DNA from: Ranitomeya variabilis
Taxonomy: Eukaryota > Chordata > Amphibia > Anura > Dendrobatidae
NCBI RefSeq assembly: GCF_051348905.1
Contig: NC_135232.1
Coordinates: 832,690,888 to 832,754,887, forward strand
Direction of reading: 5' to 3'
Length of the DNA: 64,000 bases
In this document: piece by piece, positions 1 through 11,233 of the stretch
How positions within the stretch are numbered: the first letter of the stretch is position 1
Layout: the number at the start of each line of letters is the position of its first letter
The notes under the pieces: model-generated
Told to the model about the DNA's origin: nothing
What the model saw: the letters and a program-made list of their open reading frames with translations, nothing else
The model's database searches: none
Program-made: the position numbers and the translations under genes

Positions 1-87
1 GACTACTTTTCCTTCTCCTTATGTGGTTCCTGCAGTCACCCGGTGAAAGAATTACTTGTCAGTGCTCCATCCCACTGGGAGACTTTT

Positions 88-159
88 GGGGATGTAGCTC
101 AGTGGTAGAGCGCATGCTTCGCATGTATGAGGTCCTGGGTTCAACCCCCTGTATCTCCA
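88..159 (+). tRNA. tRNA-Ala-CGC: tRNA-Ala (CGC), variant
   Basis: Unit 1. The 3' half differs from consensus: T50:T64 mismatch in the T stem (CTGGG/CCCTG) and U66 giving a G7:U66 wobble. It may be a weak or dead copy. Confidence 0.8.
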
Positions 160-679
160 AACTTTTCCTAATATGGCTAGAAAGCTTTAGCAAACACACT
201 CACGCTTAGTAGTGTCGTCAAGACTCGCAAGGAATCTTTGACGCTTAAACTGGCTTCTTTGCCAGGTCACATAGCAGGATGAGGCTTTTTGCCGCGGCAG
301 ATTCTAAAGACTGCATGCAACCTAAGGCAAGGGCAACACTTTACCACCCAGTAAAATGTTTTCAATGGGAACTGGACTTTCAACAAACTTTGCACAAATC
401 AATAGCACAGGCAAATATAGGAAACTTTCTCTAGCCTGATTAAAGTGGGAAATGTGCAATAGCTTTGCATTAAGGACAAGCTTCAGAGTCTCTACTTGGT
501 ATCACCAGAAAACCGAGTTGGAGTGTCGTGCCGGAAGCTTGAATTGGTCAGCTGATGTATCTCTAAGAATTCACAGAGTTTTTTTCTCAAGGTGGTTCAG
601 CGATTTGACTAAATGCCAACCCTTGTCTGCAAAAATCTTGACCCGTTTCCTGCAAGTTTCTGGAAGTGGTGCAAATAAC

Positions 680-751
680 GGGGATGTAGCTCAGTGGTAG
701 AGCGCACGCTTTGCATGTGTGAGGCCCCGGGTTCAATCCCCGGCATCTCCA
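680..751 (+). tRNA. tRNA-Ala-TGC: tRNA-Ala (TGC)
   Basis: Unit 1, consensus TGC copy with no deviation seen. It reads GCA; all stems pair. Confidence 0.95.
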
Positions 752-878
752 TGGCCTGGGTTTACGTGCAAAGGACGCACTTCCTACAGGTGACTAATTT
801 TCCTTCTCCTTATGTGGTTCCTGCAGTCACTCGGTGAAAGAATTACTTGTCAGTGCTCCATCCCACTGGGAGACTTTT

Positions 879-950
879 GGGGATGTAGCTCAGTGGTAGA
901 GCGCATGCTTCGCATGTATGAGGTCCTGGGTTCAACCCCCAGCATCTCTA
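879..950 (+). tRNA. tRNA-Ala-CGC: tRNA-Ala (CGC)
   Basis: Unit 2. Only deviation: C72 to T, giving a G1:U72 wobble at the acceptor end. Confidence 0.92.
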
Positions 951-1470
951 AACTTTTCCTAATATGGCTAGAAAGCTTTAGCAAACACACTCATGCTTAG
1001 TAGTGTCGTCAAGACTCGCAAGGAATCTTTGACGCTTAAACTGGCTTCTTTGCCAGGTCACATAGCAGGACGAGGCTTTTTGCCGCGGCAGATTCTAAAG
1101 ACTGCATGCAACCTAAGGCAAGGGCAACACTTTACCACCCAGTAAAATGTTTTCAATGGGAACTGGACTTTCAACAAACTTTGCACAAATCAATAGCACA
1201 GGCAAATATAGGAAACTTTCTCTAGCCTGATTAAAGTGGGAAATGTGCAATAGCTTTGCATTAAGGACAAGCTTCAGAGTCTCTACTTGGTATCATCCTA
1301 AAACCGAGTTGGAGTGTCGTGCCGGAAGCTTGAATTGGTCAGCTGATGTATCTCTAAGAATTCACAGAGTTTTTTTCTCAAGGTGGTTCAGCAATTTGAA
1401 TAAATGCCAACCCTTGTCTGCAAAAATCTTGACCCGTTTCCTGCAAGTTTCTGAAAGTGGTGCAAATAAC

Positions 1471-1542
1471 GGGGATGTAGCTCAGTGGTAGAGCGCACGC
1501 TTTGCATGTGTGAGGCCCCGGGTTCAATCCCCGGCATCTCCA
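1471..1542 (+). tRNA. tRNA-Ala-TGC: tRNA-Ala (TGC)
   Basis: Unit 2, consensus copy. Confidence 0.95.
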
Positions 1543-1669
1543 TGGCCTGGGTTTACGTGCAAAGGACGCACTTCCTACAGGTGACTACTTTTCCTTCTCC
1601 TTATGTGGTTCCTGCAGTCACTCGTTGAAAGAATTACTTGTCAGTGCTCCATCCCACTAGAAGACTTTT

Positions 1670-1741
1670 GGGGATGTAGCTCAGTGGTAGAGCGCATGCT
1701 TCGCATGTATGAGGTCCTGGTTTCAACCCCCAGCATCTCTA
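1670..1741 (+). tRNA. tRNA-Ala-CGC: tRNA-Ala (CGC), B-box variant
   Basis: Unit 3. The near-universal G53 is T (CTGGT before TTCAACC), breaking the G53:C61 pair and the internal B box. Also G1:U72. Probably a poor Pol III template. Confidence 0.75.
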
Positions 1742-2261
1742 AACTTTTCCTAATATGGCTAGAAAGCTTTAGCAAACACACTCACGCTTACTAGTGTCGT
1801 CAAGACTCGCAAGGAATCTTTGACGCTTAAACTGGCTTCTTTGCCAGGTCACATAGCAGGACGAGGCTTTTTGTCGCAGCAGATTCTAAAGACTGCATGC
1901 AACCTAAGGCAAGGGCAACACTTTACCACCCAGTAAAATGTTTTCAATGGGAACTGGACTTTCAACAAACTTTGCACAAATCAATAGCACAGGCAAATAT
2001 AGGAAACTTTCTCTAGCCTGATTAAAGTGGGAAATGTGCAATAGCTTTGCATTAAGGACAAGCTTCAGAGTCTCTACTTGGTATCATCAGAAAACCGAGT
2101 TGGAGTGTCGTGCCGGAAGCTTGAATTGGTCAGCTGATGTATCTCTAAGAATTCACAGAGTTTTTTTCTCAAGGTGGTTCAGCGATTTGACTAAATGCCA
2201 ACCCTTGTCTGCAAAAATCTTGACCCGTTTCCTGCAAGTTTCTGAAAGTGGTGCAAATAAC

Positions 2262-2333
2262 GGGGATGTAGCTCAGTGGTAGAGCGCACGCTTTGCATGT
2301 GTGAGGCCCCGGGTTCAATCCCCGGCATCTCCT
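2262..2333 (+). tRNA. tRNA-Ala-TGC: tRNA-Ala (TGC), discriminator variant
   Basis: Unit 3. Body is consensus, but discriminator base 73 is T instead of A, which should weaken charging by alanyl-tRNA synthetase. Confidence 0.88.
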
Positions 2334-2444
2334 TGGCCTGGGTTTACGTGCAAAGGTGACTACTTTTCCTTCTCCTTATGTGGTTCCTGCAGTCACTCGG
2401 TGAAAGAATTACTTGTCAGTGCTCCATCCCACTGGGAGACTTTT

Positions 2445-2516
2445 GGGGATGTAGCTCAGTGGTAGAGCGCATGCTTCGCATGTATGAGGTCCTGGGTTCA
2501 ACCCCCAGCATCTCCA
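2445..2516 (+). tRNA. tRNA-Ala-CGC: tRNA-Ala (CGC)
   Basis: Unit 4, consensus CGC copy, no deviation seen. The preceding spacer is the 16-bp-shorter type. Confidence 0.95.
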
Positions 2517-3036
2517 AACTTTTCCTAATATGGCTAGAAAGCTTTAGCAAACACACTCACGCTTAGTAGTGTCGTCAAGACTCGCAAGGAATCTTTGACG
2601 CTTAAACTGGCTTCTTTGCCAGGTCACATAGCAGGATGAGGCTTTTTGCCGCGGCAGATTCTAAAGACTGCATGCAACCTAAGGCAAGGGCAACACTTTA
2701 CCACCCAGTAAAATGTTTTCAATGGGAACTGGACTTTCAACAAACTTTGCACAAATCAATAGCACAGGCAAATATAGGAAACTTTCTCTAGCCTGATTAA
2801 AGTGGGAAATGTGCAATAGCTTTGCATTAAGGACAAGCTTCAGAGTCTCTACTTGGTATCACCAGAAAACCGAGTTGGAGTGTCGTGCCGGAAGCTTGAA
2901 TTGGTCAGCTGATGTATCTCTAAGAATTCACAGAGTTTTTTTCTCAAGGTGGTTCAGCGATTTGACTAAATGCCAACCCTTGTCTGCAAAAATCTTGACC
3001 CGTTTCCTGCAAGTTTCTGAAAGTGGTGCAAATAAC

Positions 3037-3108
3037 GGGGATGTAGCTCAGTGGTAGAGCGCACGCTTTGCATGTGGGAGGCCCCAGGTTCAATCCCCGG
3101 CATCTCCA
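3037..3108 (+). tRNA. tRNA-Ala-TGC: tRNA-Ala (TGC), variant
   Basis: Unit 4. Two stem mismatches: A28:G42 in the anticodon stem and A51:C63 in the T stem. Confidence 0.8.
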
Positions 3109-3235
3109 TGGCCTGGGTTTACGTGCAAAGGACGCACTTCCTACAGGTGTCTACTTTTCCTTCTCCTTATGTGGTTCCTGCAGTCACTCGGTGAAAGAAT
3201 TACTTGTCAGTGCTCCATCCCACTGGGAGACTTTT

Positions 3236-3307
3236 GGGGATGTAGCTCAGTGGTAGAGCGCATGCTTCACATGTATGAGGTCCTGGGTTCAACCCCCAGC
3301 ATCTCTA
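3236..3307 (+). tRNA. Alanine-type tRNA with CAC (valine) anticodon
   Basis: Unit 5. Anticodon loop is TTCACAT, so CGC has become CAC, which reads the Val codon GUG. The rest is the Ala body including G3:U70 and A73, with a G1:U72 wobble. Alanyl-tRNA synthetase does not read the anticodon, so it would be expected to be charged with alanine if expressed. Confidence 0.85.
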
Positions 3308-3827
3308 AACTTTTCCTAATATGGCTAGAAAGCTTTAGCAAACACACTCACGCTTAGTAGTGTCGTCAAGACTCGCAAGGAATCTTTGACGCTTAAACTG
3401 GCTTCTTTGCCAGGTCACATAGCAGGACGAGGCTTTTTGCCGTGGCAGATTCTAAAGACTGCATGCAACCTAAGGCAAGGGCAACACTTTACCACCCAGT
3501 AAAATGTTTTCAATGGGAACTGGACTTTCAACAAACTTTGCACAAATCAATAGCACAGGCAAATATAGGAAACTTTCTCTAGCCTGATTAAAGTGGGAAA
3601 TGTGCAATAGCTTTGCATTAAGGACAAGCTTCAGAGTCTCTACTTGGTATCATCCTAAAACGGAGTTGGTGTGTCGTGCCGGAAGCTTGAATTGGTCAGC
3701 TGATGTATCTCTAAGAATTCACAGAGTTTTTTTCTCAAGGTGGTTCAGCGATTTGAATAAATGCCAACCCTTGTCTGCAAAAATCTTGACCCGTTTCTTG
3801 CAAGTTTCTGAAAGTGGTGCAAATAAC

Positions 3828-3899
3828 GGGGATGTACCTCAGTGGTAGAGCGCACGCTTTGCATGTGTGAGGCCCCGGGTTCAATCCCCGGCATCTCCA
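3828..3899 (+). tRNA. tRNA-Ala-TGC: tRNA-Ala (TGC), D-stem variant
   Basis: Unit 5. G10 is C, giving a C10:C25 mismatch and altering the A box. Confidence 0.82.
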
Positions 3900-4026
3900 T
3901 GGCCTGGGTTTACGTGCAAAGGACGCACTTCCTACAGGTAACTACTTTTCCTTCTCCTTATGTGGTTCCTGCAGTCACTCGTTGAAAGAATTACTTGTCA
4001 GTGCTCCATCCCACTAGAAGACTTTT

Positions 4027-4098
4027 GGGGATGTAGCTCAGTGGTAGAGCGCATGCTTCGCATGTATGAGGTCCTGGGTTCAACCCCCAGCATCTCCA
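4027..4098 (+). tRNA. tRNA-Ala-CGC: tRNA-Ala (CGC), altered terminator
   Basis: Unit 6. Body is consensus, but the downstream TTTT is TTTG, so the usual Pol III stop is weakened. Confidence 0.93.
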
Positions 4099-4618
4099 AA
4101 CTTTGCCTAATATGGCTAGAAAGCTTTAGCACACACACTCACGCTTAGTAGTGTCGTCAAGACTCGCAAGGAATCTTTGACGCTTAAACTGGCTTCTTTG
4201 CCAGGTCACATAGCAGGACGAGGCTTTTTGCCGTGGCAGATTCTAAAGACTGCATGCAACCTAAGGCAAGGGCAACACTTTACCACCCAGTAAAATGTTT
4301 TCAATGGGAACTGGACTTTCAACAAACTTTGCACAAATCAATAGCACAGGCAAATATAGGAAACTTTCTCTAGCCTGATTAAAGTGGGAAATGTGCAATA
4401 GCTTTGCATTAAGGACAAGCTTCAGAGTCTCTACTTGGTATCATCCTAAAACCGAGTTGGTGTGTCGTGCCGGAAGCTTGAATTGGTCAGCTGATGTATC
4501 TCTAAGAATTCACAGAGTTTTTTTCTCAAGGTGGTTCAGCGATTTGAATAAATGCCAACCCTTGTCTGCAAAAATCTTGACCCGTTTCCTGCAAGTTTCT
4601 GAAAGTGGTGCAAATAAC

Positions 4619-4690
4619 GGGGATGTAGCTCATTGGTAGAGCGCACGCTTTGCATGTGTGAGGCCCCGGGTTCAATCCCCGGCATCTCCA
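4619..4690 (+). tRNA. tRNA-Ala-TGC: tRNA-Ala (TGC), D-loop variant
   Basis: Unit 6. D loop ATTGGTA replaces AGTGGTA (G15 to T), touching the A box and the 15:48 tertiary pair. Confidence 0.85.
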
Positions 4691-4817
4691 TGGCCTGGGT
4701 TTACGTGCAAAGGACGCACTTCCTACAGGTGACTACTTTTCCTTCTCCTTATGTGGTTCCTGCAGTCACTCGTTGAAAGAATTACTTGTCAGTGCTCCAT
4801 CCCACTAGAAGACTTTT

Positions 4818-4889
4818 GGGGATGTAGCTCAGTGGTAGAGCGCATGCTTCGCATGTATGAGGTCCTGGTTTCAACCCCCAGCATCTCCA
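4818..4889 (+). tRNA. tRNA-Ala-CGC: tRNA-Ala (CGC), B-box variant
   Basis: Unit 7. G53 to T, as in the copy at 1670. Confidence 0.76.
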
Positions 4890-5409
4890 AACTTTTCCTA
4901 ATATGGCTAGAAAGCTTTAGCAAACACACTCACGCTTACTAGTGTCGTCAAGACTCGCAAGGAATCTTTGACGCTTAAACTGGCTTCTTTGCCAGGTCAC
5001 ATAGCAGGACGAGGCTTTTTGTCGCAGCAGATTCTAAAGACTGCATGCAACCTAAGGCAAGGGCAACACTTTACCACCCAGTAAAATGTTTTCAATGGGA
5101 ACTGGACTTTCAACAAACTTTGCACAAATCAATAGCACAGGCAAATATAGGAAACTTTCTCTAGCCTGATTAAAGTGGGAAATGTGCAATAGCTTTGCAT
5201 TAAGGACAAGCTTCAGAGTCTCTACTTGGTATCATCAGAAAACCGAGTTGGAGTGTCGTGCCGGAAGCTTGAATTGGTCAGCTGATGTATCTCTAAGAAT
5301 TCACAGAGTTTTTTTCTCAAGGTGGTTCAGCGATTTGACTAAATGCCAACCCTTGTCTGCAAAAATCTTGACCCGTTTCCTGCAAGTTTCTGAAAGTGGT
5401 GCAAATAAC

Positions 5410-5481
5410 GGGGATGTAGCTCAGTGGTAGAGTGCACGCTTTGCATGTGTGAGGCCCCGGGTTCAATCCCCGGCATCTCCA
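5410..5481 (+). tRNA. tRNA-Ala-TGC: tRNA-Ala (TGC)
   Basis: Unit 7. C25 to T gives a G10:U25 wobble; otherwise consensus. Confidence 0.9.
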
Positions 5482-5592
5482 TGGCCTGGGTTTACGTGCA
5501 AAGGTGACTACTTTTCCTTCTCCTTATGTGGTTCCTGCAGTCACTCGGTGAAAGAATTACTTGTCAGTGCTCCATCCCACTGGGAGACTTTT

Positions 5593-5664
5593 GGGGATGT
5601 AGCTCAGTGGTAGAGCGCATGCTTCGCATGTATGAGGTCCTGGGTTCAACCCCCAGCATCTCCA
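5593..5664 (+). tRNA. tRNA-Ala-CGC: tRNA-Ala (CGC)
   Basis: Unit 8, consensus copy behind a short (111-bp) spacer. Confidence 0.95.
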
Positions 5665-6184
5665 AACTTTTCCTAATATGGCTAGAAAGCTTTAGCAAAC
5701 ACACTCACGCTTAGTAGTGTCGTCAAGACTCGCAAGGAATCTTTGACGCTTAAACTGGCTTCTTTGCCAGGTCACATAGCAGGATGAGGCTTTTTGCCGC
5801 GGCAGATTCTAAAGACTGCATGCAACCTAAGGCAAGGGCAACACTTTACCACCCAGTAAAATGTTTTCAATGGGAACTGGACTTTCAACAAACTTTGCAC
5901 AAATCAATAGCACAGGCAAATATAGGAAACTTTCTCTAGCCTGATTAAAGTGGGAAATGTGCAATAGCTTTGCATTAAGGACAAGCTTCAGAGTCTCTAC
6001 TTGGTATCACCAGAAAACCGAGTTGGAGTGTCGTGCCGGAAGCTTGAATTGGTCAGCTGATGTATCTCTAAGAATTCACAGAGTTTTTTTCTCAAGGTGG
6101 TTCAGCGATTTGACTAAATGCCAACCCTTGTCTGCAAAAATCTTGACCCGTTTCCTGCAAGTTTCTGAAAGTGGTGCAAATAAC

Positions 6185-6256
6185 GGGGATGTAGCTCAGT
6201 GGTAGAGCGCACGCTTTGCATGTGTGAGGCCCCGGGTTCAATCCCCGGCATCTCCA
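6185..6256 (+). tRNA. tRNA-Ala-TGC: tRNA-Ala (TGC)
   Basis: Unit 8, consensus copy. Confidence 0.95.
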
Positions 6257-6383
6257 TGGCCTGGGTTTACGTGCAAAGGACGCACTTCCTACAGGTGTCT
6301 ACTTTTCCTTCTCCTTATGTGGTTCCTGCAGTCACTCGGTGAAAGAATTACTTGTCAGTGCTCCATCCCACTGGGAGACTTTT

Positions 6384-6455
6384 GGGGATGTATCTCAGTG
6401 GTAGAGCGCATGCTTCGCATGTATGAGGTCCTGGGTTCAACCCCCAGCATCTCTA
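6384..6455 (+). tRNA. tRNA-Ala-CGC: tRNA-Ala (CGC), D-stem variant
   Basis: Unit 9. G10 to T (T10:C25 mismatch, A box altered) and G1:U72 wobble. Confidence 0.82.
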
Positions 6456-6975
6456 AACTTTTCCTAATATGGCTAGAAAGCTTTAGCAAACACACTCACG
6501 CTTAGTAGTGTCGTCAAGACTCGCAAGGAATCTTTGACGCTTAAACTGGCTTCTTTGCCAGGTCACATAGCAGGACGAGGCTTTTTGCCGTGGCAGATTC
6601 TAAAGACTGCATGCAACCTAAGGCAAGGGCAACACTTTACCACCCAGTAAAATGTTTTCAATGGGAACTGGACTTTCAACAAACTTTGCACAAATCAATA
6701 GCACAGGCAAATATAGGAAACTTTCTCTAGCCTGATTAAAGTGGGAAATGTGCAATAGCTTTGCATTAAGGACAAGCTTCAGAGTCTCTACTTGGTATCA
6801 TCCTAAAACCGAGTTGGTGTGTCGTGCCGGAAGCTTGAATTGGTCAGCTGATGTATCTCTAAGAATTCACAGAGTTTTTTTCTCAAGGTGGTTCAGCGAT
6901 TTGAATAAATGCCAACCCTTGTCTGCAAAAATCTTGACCCGTTTCTTGCAAGTTTCTGAAAGTGGTGCAAATAAC

Positions 6976-7047
6976 GGGGATGTAGCTCAGTGGTAGAGCG
7001 CACGCTTTGCATGTGTGAGGCCCCGGGTTCAATCCCCGGCATCTCCA
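6976..7047 (+). tRNA. tRNA-Ala-TGC: tRNA-Ala (TGC)
   Basis: Unit 9, consensus copy. Confidence 0.95.
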
Positions 7048-7174
7048 TGGCCTGGGTTTACGTGCAAAGGACGCACTTCCTACAGGTGACTACTTTTCCT
7101 TCTCCTTATGTGGTTCCTGCAGTCACTCGTTGAAAGAATTACTTGTCAGTGCTCCATCCCACTAGAAGACTTTT

Positions 7175-7246
7175 GGGGATGTAGCTCAGTGGTAGAGCGC
7201 ATGCTTCGCATGTATGAGGTCCTGGGTTCAACCCCCAGCATCTCCA
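7175..7246 (+). tRNA. tRNA-Ala-CGC: tRNA-Ala (CGC), altered terminator
   Basis: Unit 10. Consensus body with TTTG in place of the TTTT terminator, as at 4027 one higher-order repeat earlier. Confidence 0.93.
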
Positions 7247-7766
7247 AACTTTGCCTAATATGGCTAGAAAGCTTTAGCACACACACTCACGCTTAGTAGT
7301 GTCGTCAAGACTCGCAAGGAATCTTTGACGCTTAAACTGGCTTCTTTGCCAGGTCACATAGCAGGACGAGGCTTTTTGCCGTGGCAGATTCTAAAGACTG
7401 CATGCAACCTAAGGCAAGGGCAACACTTTACCACCCAGTAAAATGTTTTCAATGGGAACTGGACTTTCAACAAACTTTGCACAAATCAATAGCACAGGCA
7501 AATATAGGAAACTTTCTCTAGCCTGATTAAAGTGGGAAATGTGCAATAGCTTTGCATTAAGGACAAGCTTCAGAGTCTCTACTTGGTATCATCCTAAAAC
7601 CGAGTTGGTGTGTCGTGCCGGAAGCTTGAATTGGTCAGCTGATGTATCTCTAAGAATTCACAGAGTTTTTTTCTCAAGGTGGTTCAGCGATTTGAATAAA
7701 TGCCAACCCTTGTCTGCAAAAATCTTGACCCGTTTCCTGCAAGTTTCTGAAAGTGGTGCAAATAAC

Positions 7767-7838
7767 GGGGATGTAGCTCAGTGGTAGAGCGCACGCTTTG
7801 CATTTGTGAGGCCCCGGGTTCAATCCCCGGCATCTCCA
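7767..7838 (+). tRNA. tRNA-Ala-TGC: tRNA-Ala (TGC), anticodon-stem variant
   Basis: Unit 10. G39 to T gives a C31:T39 mismatch at the base of the anticodon loop. Confidence 0.83.
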
Positions 7839-7965
7839 TGGCCTGGGTTTACGTGCAAAGGACGCACTTCCTACAGGTGACTACTTTTCCTTCTCCTTAT
7901 GTGGTTCCTGCAGTCACTCGTTGAAAGAATTACTTGTCAGTGCTCCATCCCACTAGAAGACTTTT

Positions 7966-8037
7966 GGGGATGTAGCTCAGTGGTAGAGCGCATGCTTCGC
8001 ATGTATGAGGTCCTGGTTTCAACCCCCAGCATCTCCA
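7966..8037 (+). tRNA. tRNA-Ala-CGC: tRNA-Ala (CGC), B-box variant
   Basis: Unit 11. G53 to T. Confidence 0.76.
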
Positions 8038-8557
8038 AACTTTTCCTAATATGGCTAGAAAGCTTTAGCAAACACACTCACGCTTAGTAGTGTCGTCAAG
8101 ACTCGCAAGGAATCTTTGACGCTTAAACTGGCTTCTTTGCCAGGTCACATAGCAGGACGAGGCTTTTTGTCGCAGCAGATTCTAAAGACTGCATGCAACC
8201 TAAGGCAAGGGCAACACTTTACCACCCAGTAAAATGTTTTCAATGGGAACTGGACTTTCAACAAACTTTGCACAAATCAATAGCACAGGCAAATATAGGA
8301 AACTTTCTCTAGCCTGATTAAAGTGGGAAATGTGCAATAGCTTTGCATTAAGGACAAGCTTCAGAGTCTCTACTTGGTATCATCAGAAAACCGAGTTGGA
8401 GTGTCGTGCCGGAAGCTTGAATTGGTCAGCTGATGTATCTCTAAGAATTCACAGAGTTTTTTTCTCAAGGTAGTTCAGCGATTTGACTAAATGCCAACCC
8501 TTGTCTGCAAAAATCTTGACCCGTTTCCTGCAAGTTTCTGAAAGTGGTGCAAATAAC

Positions 8558-8629
8558 GGGGACGTAGCTCAGTGGTAGAGCGCACGCTTTGCATGTGTGA
8601 GGCCCCGGGTTCAATCCCCGGCATCTCCA
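8558..8629 (+). tRNA. tRNA-Ala-TGC: tRNA-Ala (TGC), acceptor variant
   Basis: Unit 11. T6 to C gives a C6:A67 mismatch; anticodon and G3:U70 are intact. Confidence 0.86.
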
Positions 8630-8756
8630 TGGCCTGGGTTTATGTGCAAAGGACGCACTTCCTACAGGTGACTACTTTTCCTTCTCCTTATGTGGTTCCT
8701 GCAGTCACTCGGTGAAAGAATTACTTGTCAGTGCTCCATCCCACTGGGAGACTTTT

Positions 8757-8828
8757 GGGGATGTAGCTCAGTGGTAGAGCGCATGCTTCGCATGTATGAG
8801 GTCCTGGGTTCAACCCCCAGCATCTCCA
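8757..8828 (+). tRNA. tRNA-Ala-CGC: tRNA-Ala (CGC)
   Basis: Unit 12, consensus copy. Confidence 0.95.
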
Positions 8829-9348
8829 AACTTTTCCTAATATGGCTAGAAAGCTTTAGCAAACACACTCACGCTTAGTAGTGTCGTCAAGACTCGCAAG
8901 GAATCTTTGACGCTTAAACTGGCTTCTTTGCCAGGTCACATAGCAGGACGAGGCTTTTTGCCGCGGCAGATTCTAAAGACTGCATGCAACCTAAGGCAAG
9001 GGCAACACTTTACCACCCAGTAAAATGTTTTCAATGGGAACTGGACTTTCAACAAACTTTGCACAAATCAATAGCACAGGCAAATATAGGAAACTTTCTC
9101 TAGCCTGATTAAAGTGGGAAATGTGCAATAGCTTTGCATTAAGGACAAGCTTCAGAGTCTCTACTTGGTATCATCCTAAAACCGAGTTGGAGTGTCATGC
9201 CGGAAGCTTGAATTGGTCAGCTGATGTATCTCTAAGAATTCACAGAGTTTTTTTCTCAAGGTGGTTCAGCGATTTGAGTAAATGCCAACCCTTGTCTGCA
9301 AAAATCTTGACCCGTTTCCTGCAAGTTTCTGAAAGTGGTGCAAATAAC

Positions 9349-9420
9349 GGGGATGTAGCTCAGTGGTAGAGCGCACGCTTTGCATGTGTGAGGCCCCGGG
9401 TTCAATCCCCGGCATCTCCA
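9349..9420 (+). tRNA. tRNA-Ala-TGC: tRNA-Ala (TGC)
   Basis: Unit 12, consensus copy. Confidence 0.95.
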
Positions 9421-9547
9421 TGGCCTGGGTTTACGTGCAAAGGACGCACTTCCTACAGGTGACTACTTTTCCTTCTACTTATGTGGTTCCTGCAGTCACT
9501 CGTTGAAAGAATTACTTGTCAGTGCTCCATCCCACTAGAAGACTTTT

Positions 9548-9619
9548 GGGGATGTAGCTCAGTGGTAGAGCGCATGCTTCGCATGTATGAGGTCCTGGTT
9601 TCAACCCCCAGCATCTCCA
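9548..9619 (+). tRNA. tRNA-Ala-CGC: tRNA-Ala (CGC), B-box variant
   Basis: Unit 13. G53 to T. Confidence 0.76.
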
Positions 9620-10139
9620 AACTTTTCCTAATATGGCTAGAAAGCTTTAGCAAACACACTCACGCTTAGTAGTGTCGTCAAGACTCGCAAGGAATCTTTG
9701 ACGCTTAAACTGGCTTCTTTGCCAGGTCACATAGCAGGACGAGGCTTTTTGTCGCAGCAGATTCTAAAGACTGCATGCAACCTAAGGCAAGGGCAACACT
9801 TTACCACCCAGTAAAATGTTTTCAATGGGAACTGGACTTTCAACAAACTTTGCACAAATCAATAGCACAGGCAAATATAGGAAACTTTCTCTAGCCTGAT
9901 TAAAGTGGGAAATGTGCAATAGCTTTGCATTAAGGACAAGCTTCAGAGTCTCTACTTGGTATCATCAGAAAACCGAGTTGGAGTGTCGTGCCGGAAGCTT
10001 GAATTGGTCAGCTGATGTATCTCTAAGAATTCACAGAGTTTTTTTCTCAAGGTGGTTCAGCGATTTGACTAAATGCCAACCCTTGTCTGCAAAAATCTTG
10101 ACCCGTTTCCTGCAAGTTTCTGAAAGTGGTGCAAATAAC

Positions 10140-10211
10140 GGGGATGTAGCTCAGTGGTAGAGCGCACGCTTTGCATGTGTGAGGCCCCGGGTTCAATCCC
10201 CGGCATCTCCA
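10140..10211 (+). tRNA. tRNA-Ala-TGC: tRNA-Ala (TGC)
   Basis: Unit 13, consensus copy. Confidence 0.95.
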
Positions 10212-10338
10212 TGGCCTGGGTTTACGTGCAAAGGACGCACTTCCTACAGGTGACTACTTTTCCTTCTCCTTATGTGGTTCCTGCAGTCACTCGGTGAAAG
10301 AATTACTTGTCAGTGCTCCATCCCACTAGGAGACTTTT

Positions 10339-10410
10339 GGGGATGTAGCTCAGTGGTAGAGCGCATGCTTCGCATGTATGAGGTCCTGGGTTCAACCCCC
10401 AGCATCTCCA
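10339..10410 (+). tRNA. tRNA-Ala-CGC: tRNA-Ala (CGC)
   Basis: Unit 14, consensus copy; its spacer carries four copies of the 16-bp minisatellite. Confidence 0.95.
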
Positions 10411-10978
10411 AACTTTTCCTAATATGGCTAGAAAGCTTTAGCAAACACACGCACGCTTAGTAGTGTCGTCAAGACTCGCAAGGAATCTTTGACGCTTAAA
10501 CTGGCTTCTTTGCCAGGTCACATAACAGGACGAGGCTTTTTGCCGCGGCAGATTCTAAAGACTGCATGCAACCTAAGGCAAGGGCAACCTAAGGCAAGGG
10601 CAACCTAAGGCAAGGGCAACCTAAGGCAAGGGCAACACTTTACCACCCAGTAAAATGTTTTCAATGGGAACTGGACTTTCAACAAACTTTGCACAAATCA
10701 ATAGCACAGGCAAATATAGGAAACTTTCTCTAGCCTGATTAAAGTGGGAAATGTGCAATAGCTTTGCATTAAGGACAAGCTTCAGAGTCTCTACTTGGTA
10801 TCATCAGAAAACCGAGTTGGAGTGTCGTGCCGGAAGCTTGAATAGGTCAGCTGATGTATCTCTAAGAATTCACAGAGTTTTTTTCTCAAGGTGGTTCAGC
10901 GATTTGAATAAATGCCAACCCTTGTCTGCAAAAATCTTGACCCGTTTCCTGCAAGTTTCTGAAAGTGGTGCAAATAAC

Positions 10979-11050
10979 GGGGATGTAGCTCAGTGGTAGA
11001 GCGCACGCTTTTCATGTGTGAGGCCCCGGGTTCAATCCCTGGCATCTCCA
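10979..11050 (+). tRNA. Alanine-type tRNA with TTC (glutamate) anticodon
   Basis: Unit 14. Loop TTTTCAT replaces TTTGCAT (G35 to T), so the anticodon reads GAA (Glu). G3:U70 and A73, the alanine identity elements, are kept. One T-stem G:U wobble. First of five such copies. Confidence 0.9.
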
Positions 11051-11161
11051 TGACCTGGGTTTACGTGCAAAGGTGACTACTTTTCCTTCTCCTTATGTGG
11101 TTCCTGCAGTCACTCGGTGAAAGAATTACTTGTCAGTGCTCCATCCCACTGGGAGACTTTT

Positions 11162-11233
11162 GGGGATGTAGCTCAGTGGTAGAGCGCATGCTTCGCATGT
11201 ATGAGGTCCTGGGTTCAACCCCCAGCATCTCCA
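11162..11233 (+). tRNA. tRNA-Ala-CGC: tRNA-Ala (CGC)
   Basis: Unit 15, consensus copy behind a short spacer. Confidence 0.95.
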
